Assembly: GCF_019793465.1 (NCBI RefSeq)
Contig: NZ_JAILYJ010000015.1
Location: 124,001-188,000 of the forward strand
Direction: 5' to 3'
Origin: Rhizobium croatiense
Lineage (GTDB): Bacteria > Pseudomonadota > Alphaproteobacteria > Rhizobiales > Rhizobiaceae
DNA: 64,000 nucleotides
Below the pieces are notes generated by a model. That model searched no databases. It had not been told where the DNA came from and saw only the letters and a list, made by a program, of their open reading frames with translations. A program made the position numbers and the translations under genes. Of the stretch, positions 7,612-15,701 are shown in pieces. Numbering within the stretch: the first letter of the stretch is position 1; each line of letters begins with the position of its first letter.

Positions 7612-9234
7612 ATGATTCGTATTGAGAATATCAGCAAACAGCTCAGCCACCGGATCCTTTTCATCGAGGCCTCGGCTGCCCTCAACAGAGGCGAGAAGAT
7701 CGGTCTGGTCGGCCCGAACGGCGCCGGCAAGACGACGATCTTCCGGATGATCAATGGCGAAGAGCAGCCCGATGAGGGGCAGGTCTCCTGCGAGAAGGGC
7801 GTGACGATCGGCTACTTCAACCAGGATGTCGGCGAGATGGCGGGCCACAGCGCCGTCGCCGAGGTGATGAACGGTGCCGGCCCGGTCAGCATCGTTGCCG
7901 GCGAACTGCGAGAGCTCGAGGCCGCCATGGCCGACCCGGAAAGGGCCGGCGACATGGAAGAGATCATCGAGCGTTACGGCGAGGTGCAGGCGCGTTACGA
8001 GGAATTGGACGGTTATGCGCTCGAGGGTCGCGCCCGCGAGGTGCTTGCGGGTCTGAGCTTCAGCCAGGAGATGATGGACGGCGATGTCGGCGCGCTGTCG
8101 GGCGGCTGGAAGATGCGCGTGGCGCTTGCCCGCATCCTGCTCATGCGCCCCGATGTCATGCTGCTCGACGAACCGAGCAACCATCTCGATCTCGAAAGCC
8201 TGATCTGGCTCGAAGAGTTCCTGAAGGGCTATGAAGGGGCTCTCCTGATGACCTCGCACGACCGCGAGTTCATGAACCGCATCGTCAACAAGATCATCGA
8301 GATCGATGGCGGCGGCCTGACGGCCTATTCCGGCGACTATGAATTCTACGAGCAGCAGCGGGCGCAGAACGAGAAGCAGCAGCAGGCCCAGTTCGAGCGT
8401 CAGCAGGCGATGCTTGCCAAGGAGATCAAATTCATCGAGCGGTTCAAGGCGCGGGCATCGCATGCCTCGCAGGTGCAGAGCCGGGTGAAGAAGCTGGAGA
8501 AGATCGACCGGGTGGAGCCACCCAAGCGCCGCCAGTCGGTCGCTTTCGAGTTCCAGGCCGCGCCGCGCTCCGGCGAGGACGTGGTCAACCTGAAGAATGT
8601 CCATAAGAAATACGGCAGCCGAAGCATCTATGAGGGTCTCGACTTCATGGTGCGCCGCAAGGAGCGCTGGTGCATCATGGGCATCAACGGCGCCGGTAAG
8701 TCGACGCTGCTGAAGCTGGTGACCGGCACCACCACACCGGATGTAGGCAGCGTCGCTCTCGGCGCCAGCGTCAAGATGGGTTACTTCGCCCAGCACGCGA
8801 TGGACATACTCGATGGCGAGCGGACGGTGTTCCAATCGCTGGAAGATCGGTTTCCTCAGGCAGGGCAGGGGCCATTGCGGGCGCTTGCCGGATGTTTCGG
8901 CTTTTCCGGCGACGATGTCGAGAAACGGTGCCGGGTGCTCTCCGGCGGTGAGAAGGCCCGGCTGGTCATGGCGATGATGCTGTTCGATCCGCCGAACCTG
9001 CTCGTGCTCGACGAGCCGACCAACCATCTCGACCTCGACACCAAGGAGATGCTGATCAAGGCGCTCTCGCAATATGAGGGCACCATGCTCTTCGTCTCGC
9101 ACGACCGCCACTTCTTGGCTGCGCTCTCCAACCGCGTGCTGGAGTTGACGCCGGAGGGTGTCCACCAGTATGGCGGCGGTTATACGGAATATGTGGCGCG
9201 CACCGGTCACGAGGCACCTGGCCTGCGGAGCTGA
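7612..9234 (+). CDS. ABC-F family ATPase, YbiT-like
   Basis: A 540-residue protein with two ATP-binding cassettes and no membrane segment, the ABC-F plan of ribosome-associated translation factors. Walker A motifs lie at about 34-42 (GPNGAGKTT) and 357-365 (GINGAGKST). The signatures are LSGGWKMRV and LSGGEKARL, with Walker B/D-loops LLDEPSNHLD and VLDEPTNHLD. A charged linker rich in Gln, Lys and Glu (about 240-310) joins the domains, as expected for the tRNA-interaction linker. Length and the C-terminal ending resemble E. coli YbiT. The start at 7612 (MIRIENIS) matches the family, although no strong ribosome site precedes it. The in-frame sequence just after its stop codon is a VOC-domain fragment. 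Confidence 0.9.
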   Translation: MIRIENISKQLSHRILFIEASAALNRGEKIGLVGPNGAGKTTIFRMINGEEQPDEGQVSCEKGVTIGYFNQDVGEMAGHSAVAEVMNGAGPVSIVAGELRELEAAMADPERAGDMEEIIERYGEVQARYEELDGYALEGRAREVLAGLSFSQEMMDGDVGALSGGWKMRVALARILLMRPDVMLLDEPSNHLDLESLIWLEEFLKGYEGALLMTSHDREFMNRIVNKIIEIDGGGLTAYSGDYEFYEQQRAQNEKQQQAQFERQQAMLAKEIKFIERFKARASHASQVQSRVKKLEKIDRVEPPKRRQSVAFEFQAAPRSGEDVVNLKNVHKKYGSRSIYEGLDFMVRRKERWCIMGINGAGKSTLLKLVTGTTTPDVGSVALGASVKMGYFAQHAMDILDGERTVFQSLEDRFPQAGQGPLRALAGCFGFSGDDVEKRCRVLSGGEKARLVMAMMLFDPPNLLVLDEPTNHLDLDTKEMLIKALSQYEGTMLFVSHDRHFLAALSNRVLELTPEGVHQYGGGYTEYVARTGHEAPGLRS

Positions 9235-9318
9235 CGGCTATTTTTCGGGGTGCGCCGCATGGCGGCCTTCACCGATCCGTCGGGTCATGTCTGGGACGTT
9301 GCGCAGGAACTGCAATAG
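9235..9318 (+). pseudogene. C-terminal remnant of a VOC/glyoxalase-family gene
   Basis: Directly after the ABC-F stop codon, and in the same frame, the sequence reads RLFFGVRRMAAFTDPSG then HVWDVAQELQ and a TAG. This is the usual last beta-strand of glyoxalase/bleomycin-resistance (VOC) proteins: FxDPxGHxW then a short tail. No matching N-terminal part exists upstream, because that sequence is the ABC-F gene. It is therefore a leftover fragment, perhaps from a deletion that removed the rest of the VOC gene. Confidence 0.6.
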
Positions 9319-9437
9319 GCGGTTTTCTGTGAACGAAGCATAGCTTCGGCTGATATTGCCGGCGCTCTGCCACGATGATGACCCATTTCCGTGGTGTTCG
9401 GAGCCCTCTTCATTCAATCGGGGACGGGCGCGTCTGC

Positions 9438-9965
9438 ATGGACTGGATCAATCGCTATATCGATCAGCCGCTACTGCACGGTGCGGCGGGCTTGTTGCGG
9501 AGTTGGCACATCCGCACGCGGCAGCCGCCGGAACTGTTGGAGCCGACGTGGAATCTCGTCGTGCTCTCTTTTCTCCTTGTCGCGAGCGGGCAGGTGATGG
9601 CCGGGAGGTCTTTCGCGCTCAGCGTCGCCGCGCTGGTCATGCTGGCCCTGCCGTCGGCCAGAAAGCTGGTTTCGGCGGTAAAGGCGGGAGGAAGCGCCTA
9701 TGGCGCCCGGGAGTACAAGTCGCTGAGGGCGCGCGCCGTGGCCAAACGTGAGGCGGAGTGGTCGGTGCGGATCATTGTTCTGTTCTCATCGGCCTGCCTT
9801 CCGTTCATCGCTCGCATCGACGATCCGGTGGGCGCCTGCTTTATGCTGGGGGCAAGCGTCTGGTTTGTGCTGACCGGGCCGCTCAAGACCTATCTGGACG
9901 CGGCCGAACCTCCCGAGCCGACCGAAGGCGACCGGACGTACAGCGGCGTCTTTCATTTCGGCTGA
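9438..9965 (+). CDS. Small integral membrane protein of unknown function
   Basis: A 175-residue protein. The start at 9438 gives MDWINRYIDQP as the N-terminus; the ribosome site is weak (GGGACGGG), so an upstream start cannot be excluded. There are about four hydrophobic segments in two hairpins (about residues 43-58, 62-77, 110-125 and 133-148), separated by a basic loop. No enzyme motif is visible. The gene stands between the ABC-F gene and the DUF1328 gene on the same strand. I do not recognise the family. Confidence 0.65.
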   Translation: MDWINRYIDQPLLHGAAGLLRSWHIRTRQPPELLEPTWNLVVLSFLLVASGQVMAGRSFALSVAALVMLALPSARKLVSAVKAGGSAYGAREYKSLRARAVAKREAEWSVRIIVLFSSACLPFIARIDDPVGACFMLGASVWFVLTGPLKTYLDAAEPPEPTEGDRTYSGVFHFG

Positions 9966-10009
9966 ACGAAAGCCGATGCGATGCTCCCCCTGCCGCGCAT
10001 GATAGGCAG

Positions 10010-10034
10010 GGAACTAAACCGGGCGGTCTCCGTT
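10010..10034 (+). promoter_or_regulatory. EcfG-type stress promoter before the DUF1328 gene
   Basis: GGAAC (10010-10014), 16 bases, CGTT (10031-10034): an exact match to the EcfG consensus, 32 bp before the start codon of the small DUF1328 gene. An imperfect hairpin (CCCTGCC at 9988-9994 with GGCAGGG at 10005-10011) overlaps its left end. Confidence 0.75.
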
Positions 10035-10065
10035 ATGTTCAGCAGCAACGTAAAAGGAGATTGCG

Positions 10066-10230
10066 ATGCTTTACTACGCTCTGGTGTTTCTCGTTGTGGC
10101 CCTGATTGCCGGCGTCCTCGGATTTGGCGGCATCGCAGGGGCCTCAGCTTCCATTGCCCAGGTTCTGTTCTTCATTTTCCTGGTGTTGTTCGTCGTTTCG
10201 CTCGTCATGCGCTTCATGCGCAGAGTATAG
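10066..10230 (+). CDS. DUF1328 (YtjA-like) small membrane protein
   Basis: A 54-residue protein. The start at 10066 has a strong AAAAGGAGA site. It consists of two membrane helices: [19 protein letters not shown], then [20 protein letters not shown], joined by GGIAGASA and ending with basic residues. This is the standard DUF1328 pattern (E. coli YtjA). The function is unknown; many alphaproteobacteria place it under general-stress control, and an exact EcfG promoter word precedes it here. A hairpin terminator follows 18 bp after the stop. Confidence 0.9.
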   Translation: MLYYALVFLVVALIAGVLGFGGIAGASASIAQVLFFIFLVLFVVSLVMRFMRRV

Positions 10231-10248
10231 CGAGGAGAAATGAAGTAT

Positions 10249-10285
10249 AAAACCCGGTGACTTCAATCGCCGGGTTTTCCTTTTC
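10249..10285 (+). terminator. Rho-independent terminator after the DUF1328 gene
   Basis: AAAACCCGG (10249-10257) pairs perfectly with CCGGGTTTT (10270-10278) around a 12-base loop, and CCTTTTCTT follows. Confidence 0.8.
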
Positions 10286-10558
10286 TTGGTGGTCGCCCCG
10301 CGCCGGCGAGAACCCGCTCTGGGCGAATGTGTTTTTCGTGCAACCATTCCTGACAAGATCGTGAAATGGCGCATGCGGCCCGCATGGTGCCTTCGAAATG
10401 TCCCAATGGGGCTAAACCGTAAGCGTGTCGCTTGCGCCTCCCACGCGCTTTGACTGCGACGCGAAAACGGCACCGCTCTGGGATTGCTTTGCGATCTCCT
10501 CCGATAGCCGGTGCCGGCCAGCCGGGTGTTCCCGTCACGATTTGAGAAGGAGAGACTT
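10286..10558. other. Intergenic region before the DUF992 gene
   Basis: About 270 bases without a supported coding frame. It must hold the promoter of the DUF992 gene. I see no exact stress-promoter word and no strong repeat. Confidence 0.5.
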
Positions 10559-11080
10559 ATGAATAAAACTCTTGCGACGGCGTTTGCCGCGGTATCGTTG
10601 ACGTTTGTCGGCGCGGGGGCGGTCAATGCCGCCGACCCCGTCACCAGAACATATGAAGAGCCGGACCTGCGCAATGGCGTGAAGATCGGTTATCTCACTT
10701 GCGATATCGGCGGCGGCACGGGTTATGTGCTCGGCTCCTCCAAGGAAGCAGACTGCGTCTTCCAGTCGATCGTCGGCAATGAGCTTCTGGATCACTATAC
10801 CGGCGAAATGCGAAAGCTTGGCATCGATCTCGGCTTCACCACGCGCAGCCGGCTGATCTGGGCGGTGTTCGCGCCGACAGCCGGCTATCACCGGGGGTCG
10901 CTCGCCGGCCTTTATGTCGGCGCGAGCGCGGAGGCGACGGTTGGTGCCGGTGTCGGCGCCAACCTCCTGGTCGGCGGCACCTCCGGTTCAATCCATCTGC
11001 AGACGGTAAGCCTGACCGGCCAACTCGGCCTGAACGTTGCGGCCGGCAGCGCATCGATGACACTCACTCCGGCGGATTGA
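10559..11080 (+). CDS. DUF992 secreted protein
   Basis: A 173-residue protein with a clear Sec signal peptide (MNKTLATAFAAVSLTF core, cleavage near VNAA at about residue 24). The mature part has two cysteines, in YLTCDIGGG and ADCVFQS, which may form a disulfide. The C-terminal half is rich in Gly, Ala, Val and Ser and has alternating beta-strand character. The pattern fits DUF992, a family of small alphaproteobacterial periplasmic proteins of unknown role. The start at 10559 follows GAGAAGGAGAG. A GC-rich hairpin lies just after the stop codon. Confidence 0.85.
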   Translation: MNKTLATAFAAVSLTFVGAGAVNAADPVTRTYEEPDLRNGVKIGYLTCDIGGGTGYVLGSSKEADCVFQSIVGNELLDHYTGEMRKLGIDLGFTTRSRLIWAVFAPTAGYHRGSLAGLYVGASAEATVGAGVGANLLVGGTSGSIHLQTVSLTGQLGLNVAAGSASMTLTPAD

Positions 11081-11093
11081 CCGGTTGTTGACG

Positions 11094-11120
11094 CGCCCCT
11101 GCCGCGACGCGGCCGGGGCG
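11094..11120. terminator. GC-rich hairpin after the DUF992 gene
   Basis: CGCCCC-T-GCCGC pairs with GCGGC-C-GGGGCG around a 3-base GAC loop. There is no T-run on either side, so termination may need Rho. It lies between the convergent DUF992 and LysR genes. Confidence 0.55.
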
Positions 11121-11220
11121 TCAAGCTGCCTGTTTGCGGGCGCCGCAAGGGACGATTATCTGAAAATCTGGGACAGCCGTGACATGCCGCCGACGTGCAG
11201 GCCGGATGCGGCGGCGAGTC

Positions 11221-12150
11221 CTACGTCTTCGCCCTGCCGGGTGCGATAAAGGCGCGGATCGTCGCCTCGTCATGACCGGCTTCGCGCAGGAAGCGGCTGG
11301 CAAATTCGATGGCGGGGCTTCGCAGTGCATCGTCCGGCCGAATCAGGTGAAAGGCGACGTGATAGTCGAGCGTACGGTCCGACACCGCCACGACGCGTCC
11401 GGCGGCGAGTGCCGCATCCGATAGGGGAGGGCGGGCGAGCGCGATGCCGAGTCCTTGCGCACAGGCATCGATCACCAGATTGTAATCCTCGAAGCGCCGA
11501 TCCTGGCCGCGCGGCGTATAATCGACGCCTTCGCGAGAGAGCCAGCGGCGCCAGCCTTCGATATTGGAGTCGTGAAGGATCGGCAGCTCGAGCAGGGAGG
11601 GCGCATCGGAGCGCCGCTCGAGCCGGTTTGCCAGCGCCGGGGCGGCGATCGGAAAGGATTTCTCCTGCCACAGCGGCAGGGCGCGCACCCCGGCCCACGG
11701 CCCCTTGCCGCAGCGGATGGCAAGATCCGTGCCTTCGCCGAAATCCGCCAACCGGTGCTCGAGCGTCAGCTCGACATGCAGCTCGTTTCCTTCGAGCTTC
11801 GCCAGGCGCTGGAACAGCCACAATGATGCCACCGACGGCGTCACCGAAAGGCGCACCACCGCCTTGTTCGGCCGGGGCAGCCAGCGCTCGCCGCTATTGC
11901 CGAGCAAAGAAAGCGCTTCCTCGGCGCGCGCGAAAAACCGCATGCCCTCCGGCGTCAGGCGCACACCGCGGGCCTCGCGCGCAAACAGACGCACGCCCAT
12001 CCAGCGTTCGAGCCGCGAGACCTGTCGCGACACGGCGCCATGGGTGATGCCGCTTTCCTCGGCCGCGGCGGAAAACGATCCGAGCCGGGCGGCACGGGCA
12101 AAGGTTTCGAGCGTATCAAGTGGCGGAAGCACGGGTGAGCTGTGAACCAT
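11221..12150 (-). CDS. LysR-family regulator, GcvA-like
   Basis: About 309 residues. The N-terminal helix-turn-helix (about 10-68) has FARAARLGSFSAAAEESGIT, then SRQVSRLERWMGVRLFAR. The C-terminal effector domain (about 85-300) is of the substrate-binding LysR type; the sequence WRRWLSREG and the ICD-like AQGLGIALARPPL fit the GcvA/AmpR branch. An ATG at 12150 and a GTG at 12156 are both possible starts. It diverges from an EamA transporter gene. The 84-bp intergenic space holds TTGATCA twice (12159-12165 and 12208-12215, the second inside TTGATCAA), possible LysR contact sites. It probably controls the transporter; the ligand is unknown. Confidence 0.85.
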   Translation of the reverse strand: MVHSSPVLPPLDTLETFARAARLGSFSAAAEESGITHGAVSRQVSRLERWMGVRLFAREARGVRLTPEGMRFFARAEEALSLLGNSGERWLPRPNKAVVRLSVTPSVASLWLFQRLAKLEGNELHVELTLEHRLADFGEGTDLAIRCGKGPWAGVRALPLWQEKSFPIAAPALANRLERRSDAPSLLELPILHDSNIEGWRRWLSREGVDYTPRGQDRRFEDYNLVIDACAQGLGIALARPPLSDAALAAGRVVAVSDRTLDYHVAFHLIRPDDALRSPAIEFASRFLREAGHDEATIRAFIAPGRAKT

Positions 12151-12234
12151 GAGCACATTTGATCATCGATTGCGATGCTTTTCAAGCACGCGTCAGCGGC
12201 TTAATTCTTGATCAAAGCACCAATGGAGGCGACA

Positions 12235-13140
12235 ATGAGTATGGCGGCAAGCGTACCGGTTTCGGCAAAGGAGCAGGGCAGGTTTGATCTGGTGGCCTTT
12301 GCGGCGATCGTCGTCACTATCCTCTTCTGGGCCTCCTCCTTCGTGGTGATCCGCATCTGTCTCGGACCGCTGACGCCGATCGAACTGGCGACGGCGCGTT
12401 ATGTGGCGGCCGGCGTCCTCGCCCTCATCTACCTCGCCATCTACCGGCCGATGCCGGAAAAGCGCGATTTCTTCCGCCTCTCCGTCGCTGCCGTGCTCTT
12501 CATCGCCGCCTATGCGGTTCTGCTGAACACTGGCGAGCAGACCGTGGCGGCGGGACCGGCAAGCTTCATCATCAATACCATGCCCGTCTTCACCGCCCTC
12601 ATCGCCACCTTCGCGCTCGGCGAGCGCTTCGGCCGCTGGGGCTGGGCAGGCACCGCGGTTTCCTTCGGCGGCGTGGCGCTGATCGCCGTCGCCTCCGACG
12701 ACGGCTTCAAGCTCGATCCGAACGCTGTGCTGATCCTCGGCGCAGCGCTCTGCTCGGCGATAGCAAGCGTGCTGCAGAAACCGCTGCTCGGCCGGCTGCC
12801 GGCGCTTGCCGTCACCGCCTGGATCCTGCTGATTGGCTCGGTGCCGCTGTTTCCGGCCGTCCCGGCGACGGTCCGCGCGCTGGCCGCCGCACCGGCAGAG
12901 GTCAACTGGGGTGTTGCCTATCTCGTCATCTTCCCGACGGCGATCGGCTATCTCACCTGGGCAATCGCATTGAAGCGGCTGACGGCGGCGCGCGCCTCGA
13001 ATTTTCTCTATGGCGTTCCGCCGGTCGCAACGCTGATCGGTTTCGTCTGGCTCGGCGAGACGCCGACCGCACTCGGGGCGATTGGTGGCATCATGGCGAT
13101 CATCGGCGTGCTGGTGGTCAACCTGATGCGGAAACGGTAA
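12235..13140 (+). CDS. EamA/DMT-family transporter
   Basis: A 301-residue inner-membrane protein with ten hydrophobic helices in two repeated EamA halves (about residues 20-145 and 155-295). Typical marks are FWASSFVVIR in helix 1, ARYVAAG, and the second-half ending VATLIGFVWLGE. The family exports or imports small metabolites such as amino acids and nucleosides. The start at 12235 is chosen because GGAGG lies six bases upstream. It diverges from the LysR gene, a common regulator/exporter pairing, and is followed by a perfect hairpin. The substrate cannot be inferred. Confidence 0.88.
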   Translation: MSMAASVPVSAKEQGRFDLVAFAAIVVTILFWASSFVVIRICLGPLTPIELATARYVAAGVLALIYLAIYRPMPEKRDFFRLSVAAVLFIAAYAVLLNTGEQTVAAGPASFIINTMPVFTALIATFALGERFGRWGWAGTAVSFGGVALIAVASDDGFKLDPNAVLILGAALCSAIASVLQKPLLGRLPALAVTAWILLIGSVPLFPAVPATVRALAAAPAEVNWGVAYLVIFPTAIGYLTWAIALKRLTAARASNFLYGVPPVATLIGFVWLGETPTALGAIGGIMAIIGVLVVNLMRKR

Positions 13141-13163
13141 CGGCCGCGCCGCTACCACCAAAT

Positions 13164-13187
13164 TCGGCGGCGAAAGCTCGCCGCCGA
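13164..13187 (+). terminator. Hairpin terminator after the EamA gene
   Basis: TCGGCGGCGA pairs perfectly with TCGCCGCCGA around AAGC, then TAAATAGG. It separates the EamA unit from the glycerol regulon. Confidence 0.6.
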
Positions 13188-13225
13188 TAAATAGGCATTG
13201 CGCCGCCGTTCGCTTTCTTTAAAAA

Positions 13226-13242
13226 CGAAAGCAGATCGAAAG
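13226..13242. promoter_or_regulatory. Candidate GlpR site upstream of glpR
   Basis: CGAAAG occurs at 13226-13231 and again at 13237-13242, exactly 11 bp apart, nine bases before the glpR start. On the other strand this reads CTTTCG twice, the same core as the repeats before glpD, and fits the direct-repeat operators of DeoR-family regulators. Confidence 0.5.
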
Positions 13243-13250
13243 GGGCGCCA

Positions 13251-14024
13251 ATGTTCTTGACCGACCGACAAACTGAGATCGTGGCGATCGCGAAATCGAG
13301 CGGCAGGGTTCTGGTCGAAGAGCTCGCCTCGCGATTTTCGGTTACGCCGCAGACCATCCGCAAGGATCTGAACGATCTCTGCGATGCCCAGGTGCTGACC
13401 CGCATCCACGGCGGCGCCACATTTCCGAGCGGAACGGAAAACGTCAAATACGAGGCGCGCCGCCAGATCGCCGCTTCGGAGAAACAGGCGATCGGCATTG
13501 CGGCCGTCGAACTGATCCCGAGCGGAGCCTCGCTGTTCATCAATATCGGCACGACGACCGAGGCGGTGGGCGAGGCGCTCGCCAATCATCACGAGCTGAT
13601 GGTGATCACCAATAATATCAACGTCGCCAATAGGTTGCGCCTCTTCCCGGCAATCGAGGTGGTGATCGCCGGCGGGGTCGTGCGCGGCTCGGACGGCGGC
13701 ATCGTCGGCGAAGCGGCGGTCGATTTCATCCGTCAGTTCAAGGTCGATTATGCCGTCATCGGCGCGTCGGCGATCGATATAGACGGCGCGCTTCTCGACT
13801 ATGACTTTCGCGAGGTGAAGGTCGCCCAGGCGATCATCGCCAATGCCCGCCACGTCATTCTCGTTGCCGATTCGACAAAGTTCGAACGCACTGCGCCGGT
13901 TCGAATCGGCCAGTTGACCCAGGTTCATACCTTCATCACCGACCACTGTCCGGTGCCATCGATCCGAAATCTCTGCCTGGAAAATAATGTGAAGCTGATC
14001 GAAACGAGCAGCAGATCACGTTAG
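13251..14024 (+). CDS. glpR: GlpR, DeoR-family repressor of glycerol use
   Basis: A 257-residue protein. The DeoR-type helix-turn-helix is at about residues 5-57 (LVEELASRFSVTPQTIRKDL then a wing with RIHGGAT). The sugar-phosphate-sensing DeoRC domain (about 75-235) includes the phosphate-binding NIGTTTEA, ITNNINVA and ADSTKF. The family binds glycerol-3-phosphate and leaves DNA when it is present. The start at 13251 follows AAAGGGG. It is the first gene of the glp regulon, and glpD follows after 121 bp that hold three direct repeats. Similar repeats before glpR itself suggest autorepression. Confidence 0.93.
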   Translation: MFLTDRQTEIVAIAKSSGRVLVEELASRFSVTPQTIRKDLNDLCDAQVLTRIHGGATFPSGTENVKYEARRQIAASEKQAIGIAAVELIPSGASLFINIGTTTEAVGEALANHHELMVITNNINVANRLRLFPAIEVVIAGGVVRGSDGGIVGEAAVDFIRQFKVDYAVIGASAIDIDGALLDYDFREVKVAQAIIANARHVILVADSTKFERTAPVRIGQLTQVHTFITDHCPVPSIRNLCLENNVKLIETSSRSR

Positions 14025-14043
14025 GCCGACCGCCCTACGCAAA

Positions 14044-14072
14044 CATTCGTTTGACATTCGTATTTCTTTCGT
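14044..14072. promoter_or_regulatory. Triple direct repeat before glpD, candidate GlpR operator
   Basis: CATTCGT (14044-14050), CATTCGT (14055-14061) and CTTTCGT (14066-14072) lie at an exact 11-bp period in an AT-rich stretch between glpR and glpD. One helical turn between copies puts them on one face of the DNA, as expected for a DeoR-family oligomer. Confidence 0.55.
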
Positions 14073-14145
14073 TTTAACTGATGTCACTTTCGCAATCGCG
14101 CAAGTTTTGTGCGATGCGAAATCAGCAGTAGGCTCGGAGGGGCAA

Positions 14146-15660
14146 TTGGGCCGGGAGATATACGACATTTTCGTCATTGGCGGCGGCATCAACGGCTGCG
14201 GCATCGCGCGCGATGCCGTCGGGCGCGGCTATTCCGTGGCGCTGGCGGAGATGAACGATTTCGCCTCCGGCACCTCATCGGGCGCCACCAAGCTGATCCA
14301 TGGCGGTTTGCGCTATCTCGAGCATTACGAATTCCGCCTGGTGCGTGAATCGCTGATGGAGCGCGAGATCCTCTGGGCGATGGCCCCGCACATCATCTGG
14401 CCCCTGCGCTTCGTATTGCCTTATCATAAGGGCGGTATCCGTCCCGCTTGGCTGATCCGGCTCGGACTCTTCCTCTACGACCATCTTGGTGGCCGCAAGC
14501 TGCTGCCGGCGACGTCGGTGCTCGACATGCGCAAGGATCCGGCCGGCAAGCCGCTGAAGGCGCTGTTTACGAGAGCTTTCGAATATTCCGACGGCTGGGT
14601 CGACGATGCCCGCATGGTGGTGCTGAACGCCCGCGACGCCGCCGACAAGGGCGCGACCATCCTGCCGCGTACCAAAGTGGTGTCGGCAAGGCGCGAGAAC
14701 GGCCTGTGGCATATCGAGACTGTCGATACCGTCACCGGCCACAATGACAGCCACCGGGCCCGTATACTCGTCAATGCCGCCGGCCCCTGGGTCGATCACG
14801 TCATCCGTTCCGCCTTCGGTCAGAACGAAGCCCACAATGTCCGCCTCGTCCAGGGCAGCCATATCGTCGTGAGGAAGAAGTTCGACGATCCGCGCGCCTA
14901 TTTCTTTCAGAATCCGGACAATCGGATCATCTTCGCCATTCCCTACGAGGGCGATTTCACCCTGATCGGGACGACCGACCGCGACTATACCGCCGACCCC
15001 AAGGATATCAGGATCTCCGAGGAGGAGACGGTCTATCTCTGCAATGCGGCGTCGGAATATTTCAAGGAGCCGGTGCGGCCAGAGGATATCGTCTGGACCT
15101 ATTCGGCGGTCCGCCCGCTTTACGACGACGGCGCCTCGAAGGCGCAGGAGGCGACGCGCGACTATGTGCTGAAGCTGGAAGGCGAGGGGGAAACGGCGCC
15201 ACTGCTCAATGTTTTCGGCGGCAAGCTCACCACCTATCGCCGGCTGTCCGAGCATGCGTTGGAGAAGATCGGTGCTGCGATCGGCGTCAAGGGTGCTCCG
15301 TGGACGGCCAAGAGCCATCTGCCCGGCGGCGACTTCGCGGTCCGGGGCTATGAGGGGCAGGTCGCCGCGCTCAAGCGGCGCTATCCGTTCCTCGCCGATC
15401 GGCACGCGCGCCGGCTGGTGCGCCGCTACGGCACCAGGGCCGAGACGCTGCTGGGCGATGCCCGCGGCATCGACGATCTTGGCCGATTGTTCGGCGGCGA
15501 TCTCTACGAGGCCGAGGTCGCCTATCTCGTCGAACATGAATGGGCCCGGCGCGCCGAAGACGTGCTGTGGAGGAGAACAAAGGATGGTCTGCGTCTTTCG
15601 AAGGAGCAGGCTCAGTCACTGGAGGAGTACATGGCTGCGATGCCGGCGATGGCCGGATAG
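14146..15660 (+). CDS. glpD: Aerobic glycerol-3-phosphate dehydrogenase
   Basis: A 504-residue FAD enzyme that oxidises glycerol-3-phosphate to DHAP at the inner membrane and feeds electrons to quinone. The FAD-binding fold opens with FVIGGGINGCGIARDAVGRG (about residues 9-28), then SSGATKLIHGGLRYLE, the usual GlpD signature. ARMVVLNARDAA, NAAGPWVD and the C-terminal FGGKLTTYRRL are also typical. The TTG at 14146 is preferred because GGAGG ends five bases upstream and the protein then has normal length; the open frame begins 13 codons earlier without a ribosome site. The GlpS gene follows after 41 bp, so it probably heads the transporter operon. Confidence 0.95.
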   Translation: MGREIYDIFVIGGGINGCGIARDAVGRGYSVALAEMNDFASGTSSGATKLIHGGLRYLEHYEFRLVRESLMEREILWAMAPHIIWPLRFVLPYHKGGIRPAWLIRLGLFLYDHLGGRKLLPATSVLDMRKDPAGKPLKALFTRAFEYSDGWVDDARMVVLNARDAADKGATILPRTKVVSARRENGLWHIETVDTVTGHNDSHRARILVNAAGPWVDHVIRSAFGQNEAHNVRLVQGSHIVVRKKFDDPRAYFFQNPDNRIIFAIPYEGDFTLIGTTDRDYTADPKDIRISEEETVYLCNAASEYFKEPVRPEDIVWTYSAVRPLYDDGASKAQEATRDYVLKLEGEGETAPLLNVFGGKLTTYRRLSEHALEKIGAAIGVKGAPWTAKSHLPGGDFAVRGYEGQVAALKRRYPFLADRHARRLVRRYGTRAETLLGDARGIDDLGRLFGGDLYEAEVAYLVEHEWARRAEDVLWRRTKDGLRLSKEQAQSLEEYMAAMPAMAG

Positions 15661-15701
15661 GCGGCGTGTGATCCCCGCTGCGTGGAGGCACGGGAACAGG
15701 A

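Noticed and set aside
7468-9210. Long minus-strand open frame of about 580 codons
   Set aside because: It mirrors the ABC-F gene, which has all catalytic motifs on the plus strand. The minus-strand product is low-complexity His/Leu/Asp-rich, typical of an antisense shadow in high-GC DNA.
10144-10674. Minus-strand frame of about 176 codons spanning the DUF1328-DUF992 gap
   Set aside because: It crosses a clear terminator hairpin and both flanking plus-strand genes; the product looks random.
12193-13161. Minus-strand frame of about 322 codons
   Set aside because: It is antisense to the EamA transporter gene and made mostly of Arg, Asp, Gln and His repeats with no family pattern.
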